A stretch of DNA of 33,912 bases from a virus. This document shows positions 8,058 to 17,416 of this stretch, in pieces (the stretch's first letter is position 1; every line of letters begins with the position of its first letter). Both the position numbers and the translations under genes were made by a program. The stretch spans positions 1 to 33,912 of IMG/VR virus record IMGVR_UViG_3300020201_000007, one strand, 5' to 3'. The notes below the pieces were generated by a model. That model was not told where the DNA came from and did not search any database. It saw nothing but the letters and a program-made list of their open reading frames with translations.

Positions 8058-9940
8058 TATTGACCCCCTTGTTGCGGCGCTGGGAGCTGCCCGGTTTGAA
8101 TGATTGCGGTCAACATCGGGTCGGCATTTTTTGCTTGATTCAGATGGTCTTCAATGTGTTTCGTCGTTTCACTAGCGACCATAAAAGCCTTTTCAATATC
8201 CGGCGGATTCTGTGCGCCTTCGATATACTGCGCTGCGAGTATTCGAAGCTTCGGGTCATTGATGACGCTCTTGTGCTGCACAATGTGCTGGTTATGAATG
8301 TCGGAAGTAATAGCGCGCACGGCGCGGCCTTCCCGCAATTCGTCATTCTCGGCATTGATAAGCTCAAGCTCGGATAGTTCAGAGTTGTAAAGCGTCTCAA
8401 GATTTCCCGTTGTAATGACTTCAAGGAATTCTTGCGGTGTTCGAATCAGTTTCGCTTGAAGGAGCTTTTCAGCGATATCAGAAACGCCCGCTGAAGTTGA
8501 AAGCAGCGGTGAAGTCACTCGCAGCGTTACTTTTGAAACTTCAGGTATATCTTTCCCCACAAATTCTCTGGAAGTCGCTATTTTATTGGAGCCGACGATA
8601 TTTATTACCTGCGTTTCATTAGCGAAATTGCGGTAAACATTTATGCTAATTGCCATCAGGCTTTCAAGTGTCGTGTAGTACGCTTTGGCAAAAGTCGAAG
8701 CGAAATCTACAGCATTCGCTGAGAGTGTGGCTGCCATCGTTCCGCTTGTGACGTTCGAGGGAGGGGCACCCCTTAGAGTTGCGTTGATGTTCGAAATTTC
8801 CATCATGTTCGTCTTGATAGTGTCTCCAAAGCGCCACACGTCCGCCGGTGTTTGCGGCATTTGCAAAGGCTCAGGCTTCCCGCCACCCGTCGCATTCGCT
8901 GCTTTGAACGTTATCCAATTGAGCCCGCCGATATCTTTCACTCCGATGTCTGAACCTTCTGGTGTCAGCATAGACTGTGTGCCGTACGCCGAGATATTCG
9001 AAGCGGCCGTGCTCATGCTCATGTCGAACAATTCTTGCAGCGGCACGAGGTCGTTAAGAAACGTGTAACCGTATGGGCTATCGAATATGGGTTCAGGCTT
9101 GCACTGGACGATTGGTATGCATTTATACGGGTTAATATCGTCGAAAAAGACTGTCTTTTCATCTCCGAAAACACAGAGCCTACCCTTGCGCAATGCTGGT
9201 GTTTGTCTATGATAGAATTCATAAACAAACACGCAATCTTTATTTCGCGACCGCATGACACCGAGGGAATTGGTGGGCTCCGGTAGTCGTATAATATCGT
9301 CTTTCATCTCTGGAAACTGAGCGATTAAATCCCATCGATTGCGCATGACTCGAACCAGCGCCCAGTCATTATTATCGAAACTTTGAATGTTAGTGTCAAA
9401 AATAACATCAGTCGGTAGTACGTTCGTTAGTTCAAGGTCACCCGTGTAAAGTCCAAAGCCTTCATCAGTCATATCGACGATTCGGCCCTTTGATGTATTC
9501 CACGCCGCCTTCAAATATCCAAAGCCGCAACACACTGCGTGCTCTAAAAGCATATCGCCTAAAATATCGAGCTTTTGTGAGCCTACGATATGGGTAAGTA
9601 GGCCGTTAATAAGCCTTGTATCTGCTAGCGTGCTCGTATCTGAAGTCTGTGAAGTGGCTTGAAAGTTGAGCCGGTTCCTTGAAACTAGCGAGATGAATTG
9701 TTTCGTCAATGAGCGCAATTGGTTTGCTCGAATCTTGACAACCTCACCCTGATCGCCTGCGTAGTCTAGGCCATCATCAGTCTGCTGAAACAGATTACCG
9801 TAGTAATATTGTAGATTGCGAGACCATGACACACCCGGCCCTTGGCCCGAGTTTAGAATCGTCGACTGTTCAAGAATATGCCCTTGCAGAGTCTGCACGA
9901 GTTTTTTAGCTTCCTCATCAGCAAAGTAATTGATGCTCAT
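8057..9940 (-). CDS. Portal (head-tail connector) protein
   Basis: A 627-residue protein with features of podovirus portals: an N-terminal helical part (FADEEAKKLVQTLQGHI), W-x-R-x-LQYYYGN, and the stretch NDWALVRVMRNRWDLIAQFP that many portal proteins carry. The portal forms a twelve-subunit ring at one capsid vertex, docks the terminase during packaging and the adaptor afterwards. The length is in the usual range for P22-like and marine podovirus portals. AAGGGAAA lies about 11 bases before the start. The gap 9941-9993 to the tail gene upstream contains only this ribosome site and short AT-rich sequence. Confidence 0.8.
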   Translation of the reverse strand: MSINYFADEEAKKLVQTLQGHILEQSTILNSGQGPGVSWSRNLQYYYGNLFQQTDDGLDYAGDQGEVVKIRANQLRSLTKQFISLVSRNRLNFQATSQTSDTSTLADTRLINGLLTHIVGSQKLDILGDMLLEHAVCCGFGYLKAAWNTSKGRIVDMTDEGFGLYTGDLELTNVLPTDVIFDTNIQSFDNNDWALVRVMRNRWDLIAQFPEMKDDIIRLPEPTNSLGVMRSRNKDCVFVYEFYHRQTPALRKGRLCVFGDEKTVFFDDINPYKCIPIVQCKPEPIFDSPYGYTFLNDLVPLQELFDMSMSTAASNISAYGTQSMLTPEGSDIGVKDIGGLNWITFKAANATGGGKPEPLQMPQTPADVWRFGDTIKTNMMEISNINATLRGAPPSNVTSGTMAATLSANAVDFASTFAKAYYTTLESLMAISINVYRNFANETQVINIVGSNKIATSREFVGKDIPEVSKVTLRVTSPLLSTSAGVSDIAEKLLQAKLIRTPQEFLEVITTGNLETLYNSELSELELINAENDELREGRAVRAITSDIHNQHIVQHKSVINDPKLRILAAQYIEGAQNPPDIEKAFMVASETTKHIEDHLNQAKNADPMLTAIIQTGQLPAPQQGGQ

Positions 9941-9993
9941 TTGTTGGCGTTTCCCTTATACATCTCAATGATTAATGGTAGATTTTGACTCAT

Positions 9994-12825
9994 TTATTTT
10001 GACACTCGTGGCGAATAAGCACGCGCTGAATAGCTGAGAGACTGAATTTCACAGGACTCGGCGGCCACGGAGTGAACGACTGTCCCTTGTATAAAAGTAC
10101 CCCTACAAATGAGCACTGGGACATACGTTCTGGCAGGCTGAGAAGCTTGAGTCGTGAGCACTGAATTAATAGAGTCACCACCCCAGAGCGAACCCCACTC
10201 AAAACCCCATCCAGACTGCGCTGAATTGTTTTGAGACCACGCGGTATCGATTGACGTACCTGAAGAGTCGTTCGAAAATGATATCGTCAAAGCGCTCGCT
10301 GTGCGGTTCCGAAACGAGATAATAAACTCCGAGAATTGTTTCCAACGTGAAACATCTCCCAGCGTTAATGGGCTCGTCTTGATTGCCGACCGTATCGGTT
10401 TGAACAGTTCAAGCACGTCAAGAGCAATCCAAGATACGGGGTTTCTAAAAGTGTAAATCGGCGTCCCGGTCGCGCTGCTTATCGAGAGTATCTGGTTAAT
10501 CGTTCCCGTCGCTGCGTGAAATATCGAGTCATTGACTTCAATTGCTACCGGTATTGTAAATGACAATTCACAGGATAACGGGGTTATGATAATAGCGCTC
10601 GAACCAGCGAACGATTTTTCTGCAAAATCCAGTCTGTTCTGAAGCTTCCGTTCTTTCGTCAGCTCCGCAATCACGTTTCCCAGAACATAAAGCTTGTCAT
10701 CCGACGAAAGAACAATTGAGTCATTAAACGTATTCGTCCAGGTAGACCAAGCACTAGTCACTGTATTAAAGCAGTAGACAACATCAGCCGAGTTTGAATT
10801 TGGGTTCATCGTTGAGAGTAGATAGAGCCGCTCTGATTCGTATGAAACAGCGTTGGTCTCTGTCGCAATATTCGACTTTCCGATGATTGCAGTAAACAGA
10901 GTTTCGATATTCCGCGAAAGCACTTGAGCGCCCGCATCACTCGCCGCAACTACGCCCTGATTCGAGAGCATATATACGGAGTTGTTCAAAACAGACACTG
11001 AATCGGCTGCAACACAGATGATAGTCGAGTCGAGCTGCTGAACTGAAAAGGTACTCGGCGAGTTTCCGCGAATAACAAAAAGGCCGTCGGCTTTTATAAC
11101 GAGAAGACTATCGCGCAGTGCGACAATTCGAATAATGGCGGAAGTCTTAGCGCCCACTGGGATAGTGTATACCCCCGGCACTGCCTCCGGCTGCTGGGGT
11201 TTTGAAAAGTAAACCGCGTTCTGCTCAGTCGAGTTATTCGACGTGACTTGCGTTCCCGCCGAAAAGCTTGCGGGAAGCAAAGGGCTGAATGCACTCGCTG
11301 ATGTATCGGTATTGGCCCGCACGCTAAAAGCGACACCGGCTAGCGTCCTAGACTGTAACAGAAACTGACCAAGAAGAGCGTCACCCGATGAGAGATAATA
11401 CCCGTTGCAAGGGCTGCTTGAGTCGCGGTTAATCGCCTTACAAAGACTTTTGGCAGTCGCAGTAATAGCCGACGATATCGTTGTCGAAGTTGAATTAGTC
11501 AATTGGAAATACGAGAATCCCGACGCGTCAGGATATCCAAAATTCCAGGTTACAGCAGACGATACGCCCGTGAATCCGGCCGTCGGTGCGGAGGTAGTCG
11601 CTATGTATCTTCTAGTCGTAGCGCCCTGCTTGATTTCAATGAAGTCAGCAGCCGCGAATGTAGCAGCAGCTACCGTGACGATTGCTAAATTCAAAGACTG
11701 AAATGAAGCCGTGTTACCGAAGAACATACAGTCTTGAAAAACCGCAATATCTGTAGCAAACGGAGGTCTAAGGTTTGATTTCGCTATCCCTTCTTGACTC
11801 GAATTAGTGTAAAGTGAAGCGTCCTTAAAAAGCTCATTAATCGTGTCAGTGAAGGTTATAAACTTTGCAGTGACTTGAGCGCTGAGAACATTCGCTTGAA
11901 AGATGAGCTGCCCATCATCCGACACGGTAGCGATAGACGAACCCGGCTGAGTCGTTCGGTATACCTGATAGAAGTACTCAGTCGTTGCCTCACTTGGCAG
12001 CGAGAATTCGAGAATCGGGGTTCGGAAGACTCCGAAGTTTAGCGTGCCCGTTGAAGTCGGCGCGGAGGTCACTACGAATGTAAAAGAGTTGGCCACTACC
12101 GATGCTACCGTCCAAGTGCCGTTGGGCGGGTTAGTACCCGTTGCGCCGGAAATTACAACAGTGTCACTAACCGAAAGAAGAGCGCTCACGCCAGTTAAAT
12201 TGACAGTCACTGTAGTCGTGACGAACGTATATGAAGCTTGCGTCACGCCATTCAGCCACGCATTCGAACGTGTCGATATCTCCGACGGTGCGCCGATTAC
12301 CTTATTCGAGTTTGCGTCTAGGCGGCCGAACAGAACACGATAACCCACGGCATCATTCGGCTTGAGCACGCCAGTTCGAACAGCGCTGTTCGTCGAGATA
12401 TCGAGGTCAAGACCGCGCGGAATTCCCGCTTGCAACACTGTTGCACTCGACGATTCAAGCTTGCGCACACCGTCCGCTGTTGCAACGTATAGATTCCCGT
12501 TCGCCTTTGCACTCCGCGCCTTCGAACCAGCGTTGATTGTCATTGCGCCCGAAAGACTAGTCAGCGCACCCGTTGAGGTATTGACGCGTGAAATCAAGTT
12601 ATTTTGGCAGACGAAAAGAAAGCCCAGGTACTCTAAAAGTGTCGTCGGGTTCGTCATTGTCGCAGCGGCCGTCAACGTTGAAAATCCTCGGCGCTTTCGA
12701 ATAATACCATCGTTTGCGAAAACGACATTTTCGGCTTGCTCAAATGAGCCGTCGGGAACTGAAAACGAATTCGCTTGAACGTTTAGCCCTAGCGCTGATG
12801 CAATCGTTATCTGCTGTAGTGGCAT
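9994..12825 (-). CDS. Nozzle-like tail tube protein, 943 residues
   Basis: A large beta-rich protein. Its N-terminus, with SFSVPDGSFEQAENVVFAND followed by GIIRKRRGF, resembles podovirus tail tubular/nozzle proteins of the T7 gp12 type, where a conserved opening of this kind starts the propeller domains. I chose the ATG at 12825 over an in-frame GTG at 12834: AGGTGG precedes the ATG and the upstream adaptor stop overlaps it as TGATG. Around residues 190-270 is a Thr/Val-rich, Ig-like insertion (TVTVNLTGVSALLSVSDTVV) that could be surface exposed. The protein would form the tail tip through which DNA leaves. Family-level assignment is from pattern, not a search. Confidence 0.65.
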   Translation of the reverse strand: MPLQQITIASALGLNVQANSFSVPDGSFEQAENVVFANDGIIRKRRGFSTLTAAATMTNPTTLLEYLGFLFVCQNNLISRVNTSTGALTSLSGAMTINAGSKARSAKANGNLYVATADGVRKLESSSATVLQAGIPRGLDLDISTNSAVRTGVLKPNDAVGYRVLFGRLDANSNKVIGAPSEISTRSNAWLNGVTQASYTFVTTTVTVNLTGVSALLSVSDTVVISGATGTNPPNGTWTVASVVANSFTFVVTSAPTSTGTLNFGVFRTPILEFSLPSEATTEYFYQVYRTTQPGSSIATVSDDGQLIFQANVLSAQVTAKFITFTDTINELFKDASLYTNSSQEGIAKSNLRPPFATDIAVFQDCMFFGNTASFQSLNLAIVTVAAATFAAADFIEIKQGATTRRYIATTSAPTAGFTGVSSAVTWNFGYPDASGFSYFQLTNSTSTTISSAITATAKSLCKAINRDSSSPCNGYYLSSGDALLGQFLLQSRTLAGVAFSVRANTDTSASAFSPLLPASFSAGTQVTSNNSTEQNAVYFSKPQQPEAVPGVYTIPVGAKTSAIIRIVALRDSLLVIKADGLFVIRGNSPSTFSVQQLDSTIICVAADSVSVLNNSVYMLSNQGVVAASDAGAQVLSRNIETLFTAIIGKSNIATETNAVSYESERLYLLSTMNPNSNSADVVYCFNTVTSAWSTWTNTFNDSIVLSSDDKLYVLGNVIAELTKERKLQNRLDFAEKSFAGSSAIIITPLSCELSFTIPVAIEVNDSIFHAATGTINQILSISSATGTPIYTFRNPVSWIALDVLELFKPIRSAIKTSPLTLGDVSRWKQFSEFIISFRNRTASALTISFSNDSSGTSIDTAWSQNNSAQSGWGFEWGSLWGGDSINSVLTTQASQPARTYVPVLICRGTFIQGTVVHSVAAESCEIQSLSYSARAYSPRVSK

Positions 12826-13745
12826 CAGTTCCACCTATTGCGGCTGCGATTATAACCGCGATTGAGAAACCCATTGTGATTTACAATTTTCTGCTGAGCA
12901 CCTTTTTGACGCGGGCTTAAAAGTGTCAGCATCGCCTGCGTTTTTTCCGTGAGCTTTTGGCCTGATGCCTGAAGCCCTTCAAAGTCACCGAGACCCTCTA
13001 GCAATCGGCACTCGACCGCTTGAGCAAGCACCTGATGCATTTCCCTTGGTAGATTTATTACCGGTGTTGTTGTTGCGGGACTAAGCCAATCACCAACAGC
13101 TATACTTGTCGGAAGCGCTGCGAAAAAGATATTCAGCCCAGAGATGTTGGTCACGGTGAAATCAATTTCGAGAATCGCATTTCCAAAAGCGCCTTGAATA
13201 AAATCGCACACTCGCCCGACAATAATAGTCGAAGGCACGGCCGATACGGTTATGAAATTACCAGCGGTGTTGATTGCGGTTATCACGGCCGCATTCGCAA
13301 CATCAGTCAATGATGAGCACTGAATTTCATACTTAACTTCAAGGCTAGCAGTGGCTGAATTCGGCGTCGGTACGATGATGATATTATCACCCTCGAAAAA
13401 GAAGCCGCTAGATGTTCCCGTTGTCTGCACATTGAGATACCGATTCGAATCTTCTGGCTGAATATAAGGCTGCAGAAATCTGTTCGCTCCCTGCAAAAGG
13501 GTCACCTGCCTCACAGTTCGCCCTATCGCTCTAGCAGGCACAGGATAAGCCCGCTGAAGCGCTACGAGGGGAACGGTGGCCGCTCTGACAAGATATTCTT
13601 GACGCATCGACAAGAGCACAGGCAGCAATTTAGTCTGTGTCTCTTCGTCAGCCAGCGCAAGCATATCGACATCAGTAAATCGGTTTTGGTTCGCAGGTAC
13701 CGCTATCCCTCGTTTAATCGATGCTAGCAATTCTGTCGTGTTCAT
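12825..13745 (-). CDS. Head-tail adaptor-like protein, 306 residues
   Basis: Located between the small gene at 13750 and the nozzle-like gene. The N-terminal half is helical (VDMLALADEETQTKLLPVLL). The centre is a beta-rich insert of about 110 residues. The C-terminus has INLPREMHQVLAQAVECRLL and a Lys/Gln-rich helical tail, a layout like podovirus gatekeeper/adaptor proteins (T7 gp11 or P22 gp4 type) that bind beneath the portal. The insert between the helices is larger than in the smallest adaptors. The stop and the next start overlap as TGATG. The assignment rests on layout and context. Confidence 0.6.
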   Translation of the reverse strand: MNTTELLASIKRGIAVPANQNRFTDVDMLALADEETQTKLLPVLLSMRQEYLVRAATVPLVALQRAYPVPARAIGRTVRQVTLLQGANRFLQPYIQPEDSNRYLNVQTTGTSSGFFFEGDNIIIVPTPNSATASLEVKYEIQCSSLTDVANAAVITAINTAGNFITVSAVPSTIIVGRVCDFIQGAFGNAILEIDFTVTNISGLNIFFAALPTSIAVGDWLSPATTTPVINLPREMHQVLAQAVECRLLEGLGDFEGLQASGQKLTEKTQAMLTLLSPRQKGAQQKIVNHNGFLNRGYNRSRNRWN

Positions 13746-13749
13746 AGGC

Positions 13750-14007
13750 TCACTTCATTTTGATAATTTTTTTTGCATCAAACTTTGGAATTGAACCTTT
13801 TTTAATCGCAGCAAGAGAGATTGTAATTGTCGGTTTCTTCTTCACCGGCGCTGCAATCACTTCGTCTTCAATCGCATTCTCTTTAGCATCATCGATAGAC
13901 TCGGAGACTGTTTCTTCGTCCATCTCTTCATCGGCCTTTGGCCCGCGCATCATGACTTGCATTTTCTTAATCAGTGTCTCCAAAACTTTTTTCTTCACGT
14001 CATGCAT
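13750..14007 (-). CDS. Unknown 85-residue charged protein of the structural block
   Basis: The ATG at 14007 (MHDVKKKVLETL) follows AAAGGAAA; an upstream in-frame start at 14043 has no such site. The N-terminal third is a basic amphipathic helix, the centre is very acidic (ADEEMDEETVSESIDDAKE), and the C-terminus is basic (PVKKKP, KFDAKKIIKMK). Small proteins of this kind often sit between tail fibre and adaptor genes in podoviruses. A minor virion part or assembly helper is possible, but no function can be assigned. Confidence 0.65.
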   Translation of the reverse strand: MHDVKKKVLETLIKKMQVMMRGPKADEEMDEETVSESIDDAKENAIEDEVIAAPVKKKPTITISLAAIKKGSIPKFDAKKIIKMK

Positions 14008-14052
14008 TTTCGTTTCCTTTATGTGGTTAGTTAAGCCTATCAAGTAGGTGTT

Positions 14053-17000
14053 TCATGCGATTCTGACAGCTCGCACAGTAAAGTAATAGCTGCCAGTGAA
14101 GCCGGAATGGTTCGCAGCAAACAGTTTCCCTCGGAGGTTGTAGCTTGTAGCAGCGGGAACTAATACTGTCGTCGTATTTGCTCTTGAGTCCGCACCGCCT
14201 GATGATGCAGTCGCCGTCCAGCCTAAGTTCCCACCGCTCAGGTTAACTGTAGGCCCCCACCCGTCGGTAGTGTCAGTGGTCAACACACCAACCCGCAACC
14301 CAGACGTCGTTCCGCTTGTAGCTTCAATGTCCATTGAAAAAGAGACAAGCCAGAGCCCAGAGCCGATTGTGCACTCGACGACACTCCCGTTGAGCGCCCA
14401 TCCTGTCGTTACTGCCGTGTTCGTAACGAAACTTCTAAGCGCCGAGCCGGTTTTCACTTCCCCGACATACCCCGCAGGCTGCGCAAGTCCATCTGTGCGC
14501 CCGACAATGTTAGGTGAGCCTATAGGAAACCCGACAACTTGGCCGCCGGATACTTTTTCGACTCTGTAAAAACCTGCCGATGTCGACCAGCTCGCACCAA
14601 CCTGCGGCCTCTGCTCGAACGCCATTGTTAATTGAGTATTAGAACCCGTTACTGATTCAAGGCCCATTCCTGCGGTTCCGACAACCAGTTCGATTGTAAA
14701 AAACCCTGGGAGCCCAGCTCCGATGGCTGGTATCCAAGGCCCTGATTGCGCTCTCGCTACTGTGATTAAAAAAACATCCGTCGGCTGAATAACTGTCGTA
14801 AACTGAAGCCGTTTTCGCCTTTTTGCTGTTAACGCAACGGGCAATGATGAGCCCATTGCACCGTAGGCGAATGCTACTGTATTGTCCGCATCGGTAGTGT
14901 CGCTGTTACTGGCGTACTCTGAGACACTCCTATCACCCGCTGTTACGTTACTCGACCAGCCGACGATGGGGATTATAACATCAAGAGTTACTGACATGTT
15001 AGCTGACAGCGCAACAGGAACCGTTGCGTTCCAGTCACCTTGCCCATTCGGCCCGTATGGCGTCATTTGTCTCGATGTGTTAAGAAGCACCCTTCCCTTC
15101 CAAAGCGTGCCCGTTGCCGTATTGACAATACTAGCTTCACCTACCCAAGCATTGTTCGTGCCGAATCCGCCTTCCTGCGCTGGTATCTTGGTAAAGTCTG
15201 GCGTTAATTCTGCCGGAAGTGTGAAAACTTGAGTGCCGTAACCTGATGCTGCTGTTACTTTTACGACCGTCCGAATGTGAGCGTTTTGGCCAATTCTGGA
15301 ATACACACTCGCGACCGTTGGAGTTGCGCCAAAACCTGAAACAGTGATGCCTGTGGTTATGATTGGGTCGGTCAAAGCACCCGTCTGCATCAACACTTGC
15401 GGCCCAGTGAATAAAGTGTCGAATCGCACCGCTACACTGCCTGCTAGGCTTCTCGGTCTCACTGCATAAAGGTCAGAAGGAGTAATGCTATCTGGCACCC
15501 AGAAGCCGTTAAATTTTGATGTTCCCGTTGGGAGTTTTGCACTAGGAGGAGTTGCCGCTGATGCGTTGCCTGCAACGCTTATAATGCTTTGGTGAACACC
15601 CGATGAGTTGTACCTGACTACGACTACATCCCAATTTCCATCAGCAGTAACGCCGAGAATATCGAAGTTCAACATCACTGGTTTGCCGAGGTCTGCACCT
15701 TCAAGAGCGAAGGCGGGGAACTGCACAAACGATGTACCTGTTGAGTTAGATGTCAGTGCTGTTGTGAGGTAGTTTGTAGTCCCTCTTAAGTCTGAGTTTG
15801 TTGAGCTTGTAACAGCAGATGCACCAGCATCTGTACCCGTATAAAACGCAGTTAAAGAAACAAGGTTAGCGGTTGTTGAAGCAAGGTTTGAAACTGTTCC
15901 AGGAGCTACAGCAGCATTAGCATACGCTCGAAGATAGTTCTTAACCGGCTGCTCATTAAGGCCGCCACCGATACTCTGCCAAACACTGTTACTGTATCCT
16001 TCGAACTCGTTGGCATCGGTATTGTGACGTATCATCCCGACAGTAGTTAGGCCCGAGCGGTTAGCTACTGTTCCCGACGGTATTGCAAGAGCACCTGTGA
16101 TTGCTGCCGTTGATGAAACTACGGTCTTATTCAAGAGCGTTTCAGTGGCATCTTGAGTTACAATAACACCTGAAGCTGGGAATGTAGCAGTCGAGGTGAT
16201 GCCCGTTCCACCGCGTGTTCTGTCGAGCAGCGCTTCACTCGAAAGCACACCTCCGGCCGTGTTGATAATGACATGGTTTGCCGTACCCACTGCGAGTTTT
16301 GTTCTCGCAATCGCGGCCGCTGAGTTGATATCAGCGTTCATTATTGAGTCATCTACAATGTTTGCAGAGGCAATTGTTATTGCCGTCGGCAAAGCGCCAG
16401 TAGCAAGTTTTGACAGAGCAATTGCTGCTGAAGCGTTCACATCAACATCCATTATTGAATCGTCGACGATATTAGCCGACGCGATTGTGATTGCTGTTGG
16501 CAGAGCACCCGTTGCTAGTTTCGAAAGTGCAATAGCAGCGGAAGCGTTAATGTCTGCATTGAGTATTGTGTTTGAAAGAGCAAGTTTTGAATACGCAATA
16601 GCTGCTGACGCGTTGATGTCGGCATTTACTATCGTGTTTGAAAGAGCAAGTTTCGTGTAAGCAATTGCTGCTGAAGCATTTATGTCTGCATTGACGATTG
16701 AATCGTCGACGATATTCGAACTGTTGACTGTGATGGCTGAAGGCAAAGCGCCGGTAGCTAATTTTGATAGTGCGATTGCCGCTCCTGCTGCAACGTCCGC
16801 ATCTAAAAGAAGAGCAGAAGAAAAAACACCGGTCGCGCTAGATTTTACCAAACCTACGCCCAGAGTGTTAACTCTCATTGATGAGAATTGAGGGTTAAGG
16901 CCTACAAAGTCAGATTGAATTTTCCAACCATCACCGTCAAATTGAGCGACAATACCACCGAAGTTGTCATTGATAACAAAGCTTGCCGAGCCGTTAATTA

Positions 17001-17331
17001 ATTGGCCGCCGGTAGCGGTAACGGTAATATTGTTCGTTGCAGCGTCACCCTTAGCGTCAATGACTGAATAAAGAATTCCAGTCACACCAGCGGGAAATAC
17101 TACTGATACCGCGCCCGGTGTTGTTAGATTCACGGCCACTGCATAATCTGTCGCAGTGAAGTTTACAGGGGTTGTTAGTGCCGTACGGATTGCCTGTCTC
17201 TGCACTGTAGTTGTCGCTGCGCTTGCGCCGAGCGCTTGCAGATACGCCGTTAGATTTGTCGCCCAACCATTTTCACCGGCCACCGATGGGATCGAGTATG
17301 TCACGCCCGCAAAGGACACGTTCACTGCCAT
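14053..17331 (-). CDS. Tail fibre / receptor-binding protein, 1092 residues
   Basis: The largest gene. The start at 17331 (MAVNVSFAG) follows AAGGA; a start at 17367 lies inside the terminator region and is unlikely. Domains in order: an N-terminal beta-rich part likely to attach to the tail; a shaft with six degenerate copies of a repeat around A-(D/x)-(I/V)-NASAAIA-(Y/L)-(S/T)KLA, alternating with spacers that include NIVDDSI; a Ser/Thr/Ala-rich beta middle; and two C-terminal jelly-roll-like parts ending ANHSGFTGSYYFTVRAVRIA. Trimeric fibres commonly show such repeats. No lyase or sialidase motif is obvious, and no intramolecular chaperone is recognised. It would recognise the host surface. 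Confidence 0.8.
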   Translation of the reverse strand: MAVNVSFAGVTYSIPSVAGENGWATNLTAYLQALGASAATTTVQRQAIRTALTTPVNFTATDYAVAVNLTTPGAVSVVFPAGVTGILYSVIDAKGDAATNNITVTATGGQLINGSASFVINDNFGGIVAQFDGDGWKIQSDFVGLNPQFSSMRVNTLGVGLVKSSATGVFSSALLLDADVAAGAAIALSKLATGALPSAITVNSSNIVDDSIVNADINASAAIAYTKLALSNTIVNADINASAAIAYSKLALSNTILNADINASAAIALSKLATGALPTAITIASANIVDDSIMDVDVNASAAIALSKLATGALPTAITIASANIVDDSIMNADINSAAAIARTKLAVGTANHVIINTAGGVLSSEALLDRTRGGTGITSTATFPASGVIVTQDATETLLNKTVVSSTAAITGALAIPSGTVANRSGLTTVGMIRHNTDANEFEGYSNSVWQSIGGGLNEQPVKNYLRAYANAAVAPGTVSNLASTTANLVSLTAFYTGTDAGASAVTSSTNSDLRGTTNYLTTALTSNSTGTSFVQFPAFALEGADLGKPVMLNFDILGVTADGNWDVVVVRYNSSGVHQSIISVAGNASAATPPSAKLPTGTSKFNGFWVPDSITPSDLYAVRPRSLAGSVAVRFDTLFTGPQVLMQTGALTDPIITTGITVSGFGATPTVASVYSRIGQNAHIRTVVKVTAASGYGTQVFTLPAELTPDFTKIPAQEGGFGTNNAWVGEASIVNTATGTLWKGRVLLNTSRQMTPYGPNGQGDWNATVPVALSANMSVTLDVIIPIVGWSSNVTAGDRSVSEYASNSDTTDADNTVAFAYGAMGSSLPVALTAKRRKRLQFTTVIQPTDVFLITVARAQSGPWIPAIGAGLPGFFTIELVVGTAGMGLESVTGSNTQLTMAFEQRPQVGASWSTSAGFYRVEKVSGGQVVGFPIGSPNIVGRTDGLAQPAGYVGEVKTGSALRSFVTNTAVTTGWALNGSVVECTIGSGLWLVSFSMDIEATSGTTSGLRVGVLTTDTTDGWGPTVNLSGGNLGWTATASSGGADSRANTTTVLVPAATSYNLRGKLFAANHSGFTGSYYFTVRAVRIA
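16285..16812 (-). repeat. Fibre shaft repeats, six copies
   Basis: The coding repeats encode AAIA-x-(S/T)KLA six times. Three units carry a long spacer with TGALP(S/T)AIT and NIVDDSI; others carry the short spacer ALSNTI(V/L)N. Similar DNA in adjacent copies (for example around 16360-16450 and 16450-16540) would let recombination lengthen or shorten the shaft. Confidence 0.8.
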
Positions 17332-17348
17332 TATTAAAATTCCTTTAT

Positions 17349-17397
17349 AAAAAAAACCCCGGCGCACCGAACCAAGAAACGATTCTGAACACCGGGG
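17349..17397 (-). terminator. Intrinsic terminator after the major capsid gene
   Basis: Read on the minus strand, CCCCGG (17397-17392) and CCGGGG (17362-17357) pair with further wobble pairs inward, and are followed by eight T (17356-17349). It lies 20 bases after the capsid stop and just before the tail fibre's ribosome site. It probably trims transcription so that capsid protein is made in excess over the downstream tail proteins. The loop is long (about 29 bases before inner pairs), so efficiency may be partial, as needed if one promoter serves the whole block. Confidence 0.75.
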
Positions 17398-17416
17398 GAA
17401 TAAAAGAGCGCAGACG

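Noticed and set aside
12362-12778. Plus-strand frame of 138 codons opposite the nozzle-like gene
   Set aside because: Antisense shadow of a clearly coding gene, with no ribosome site or recognisable features.
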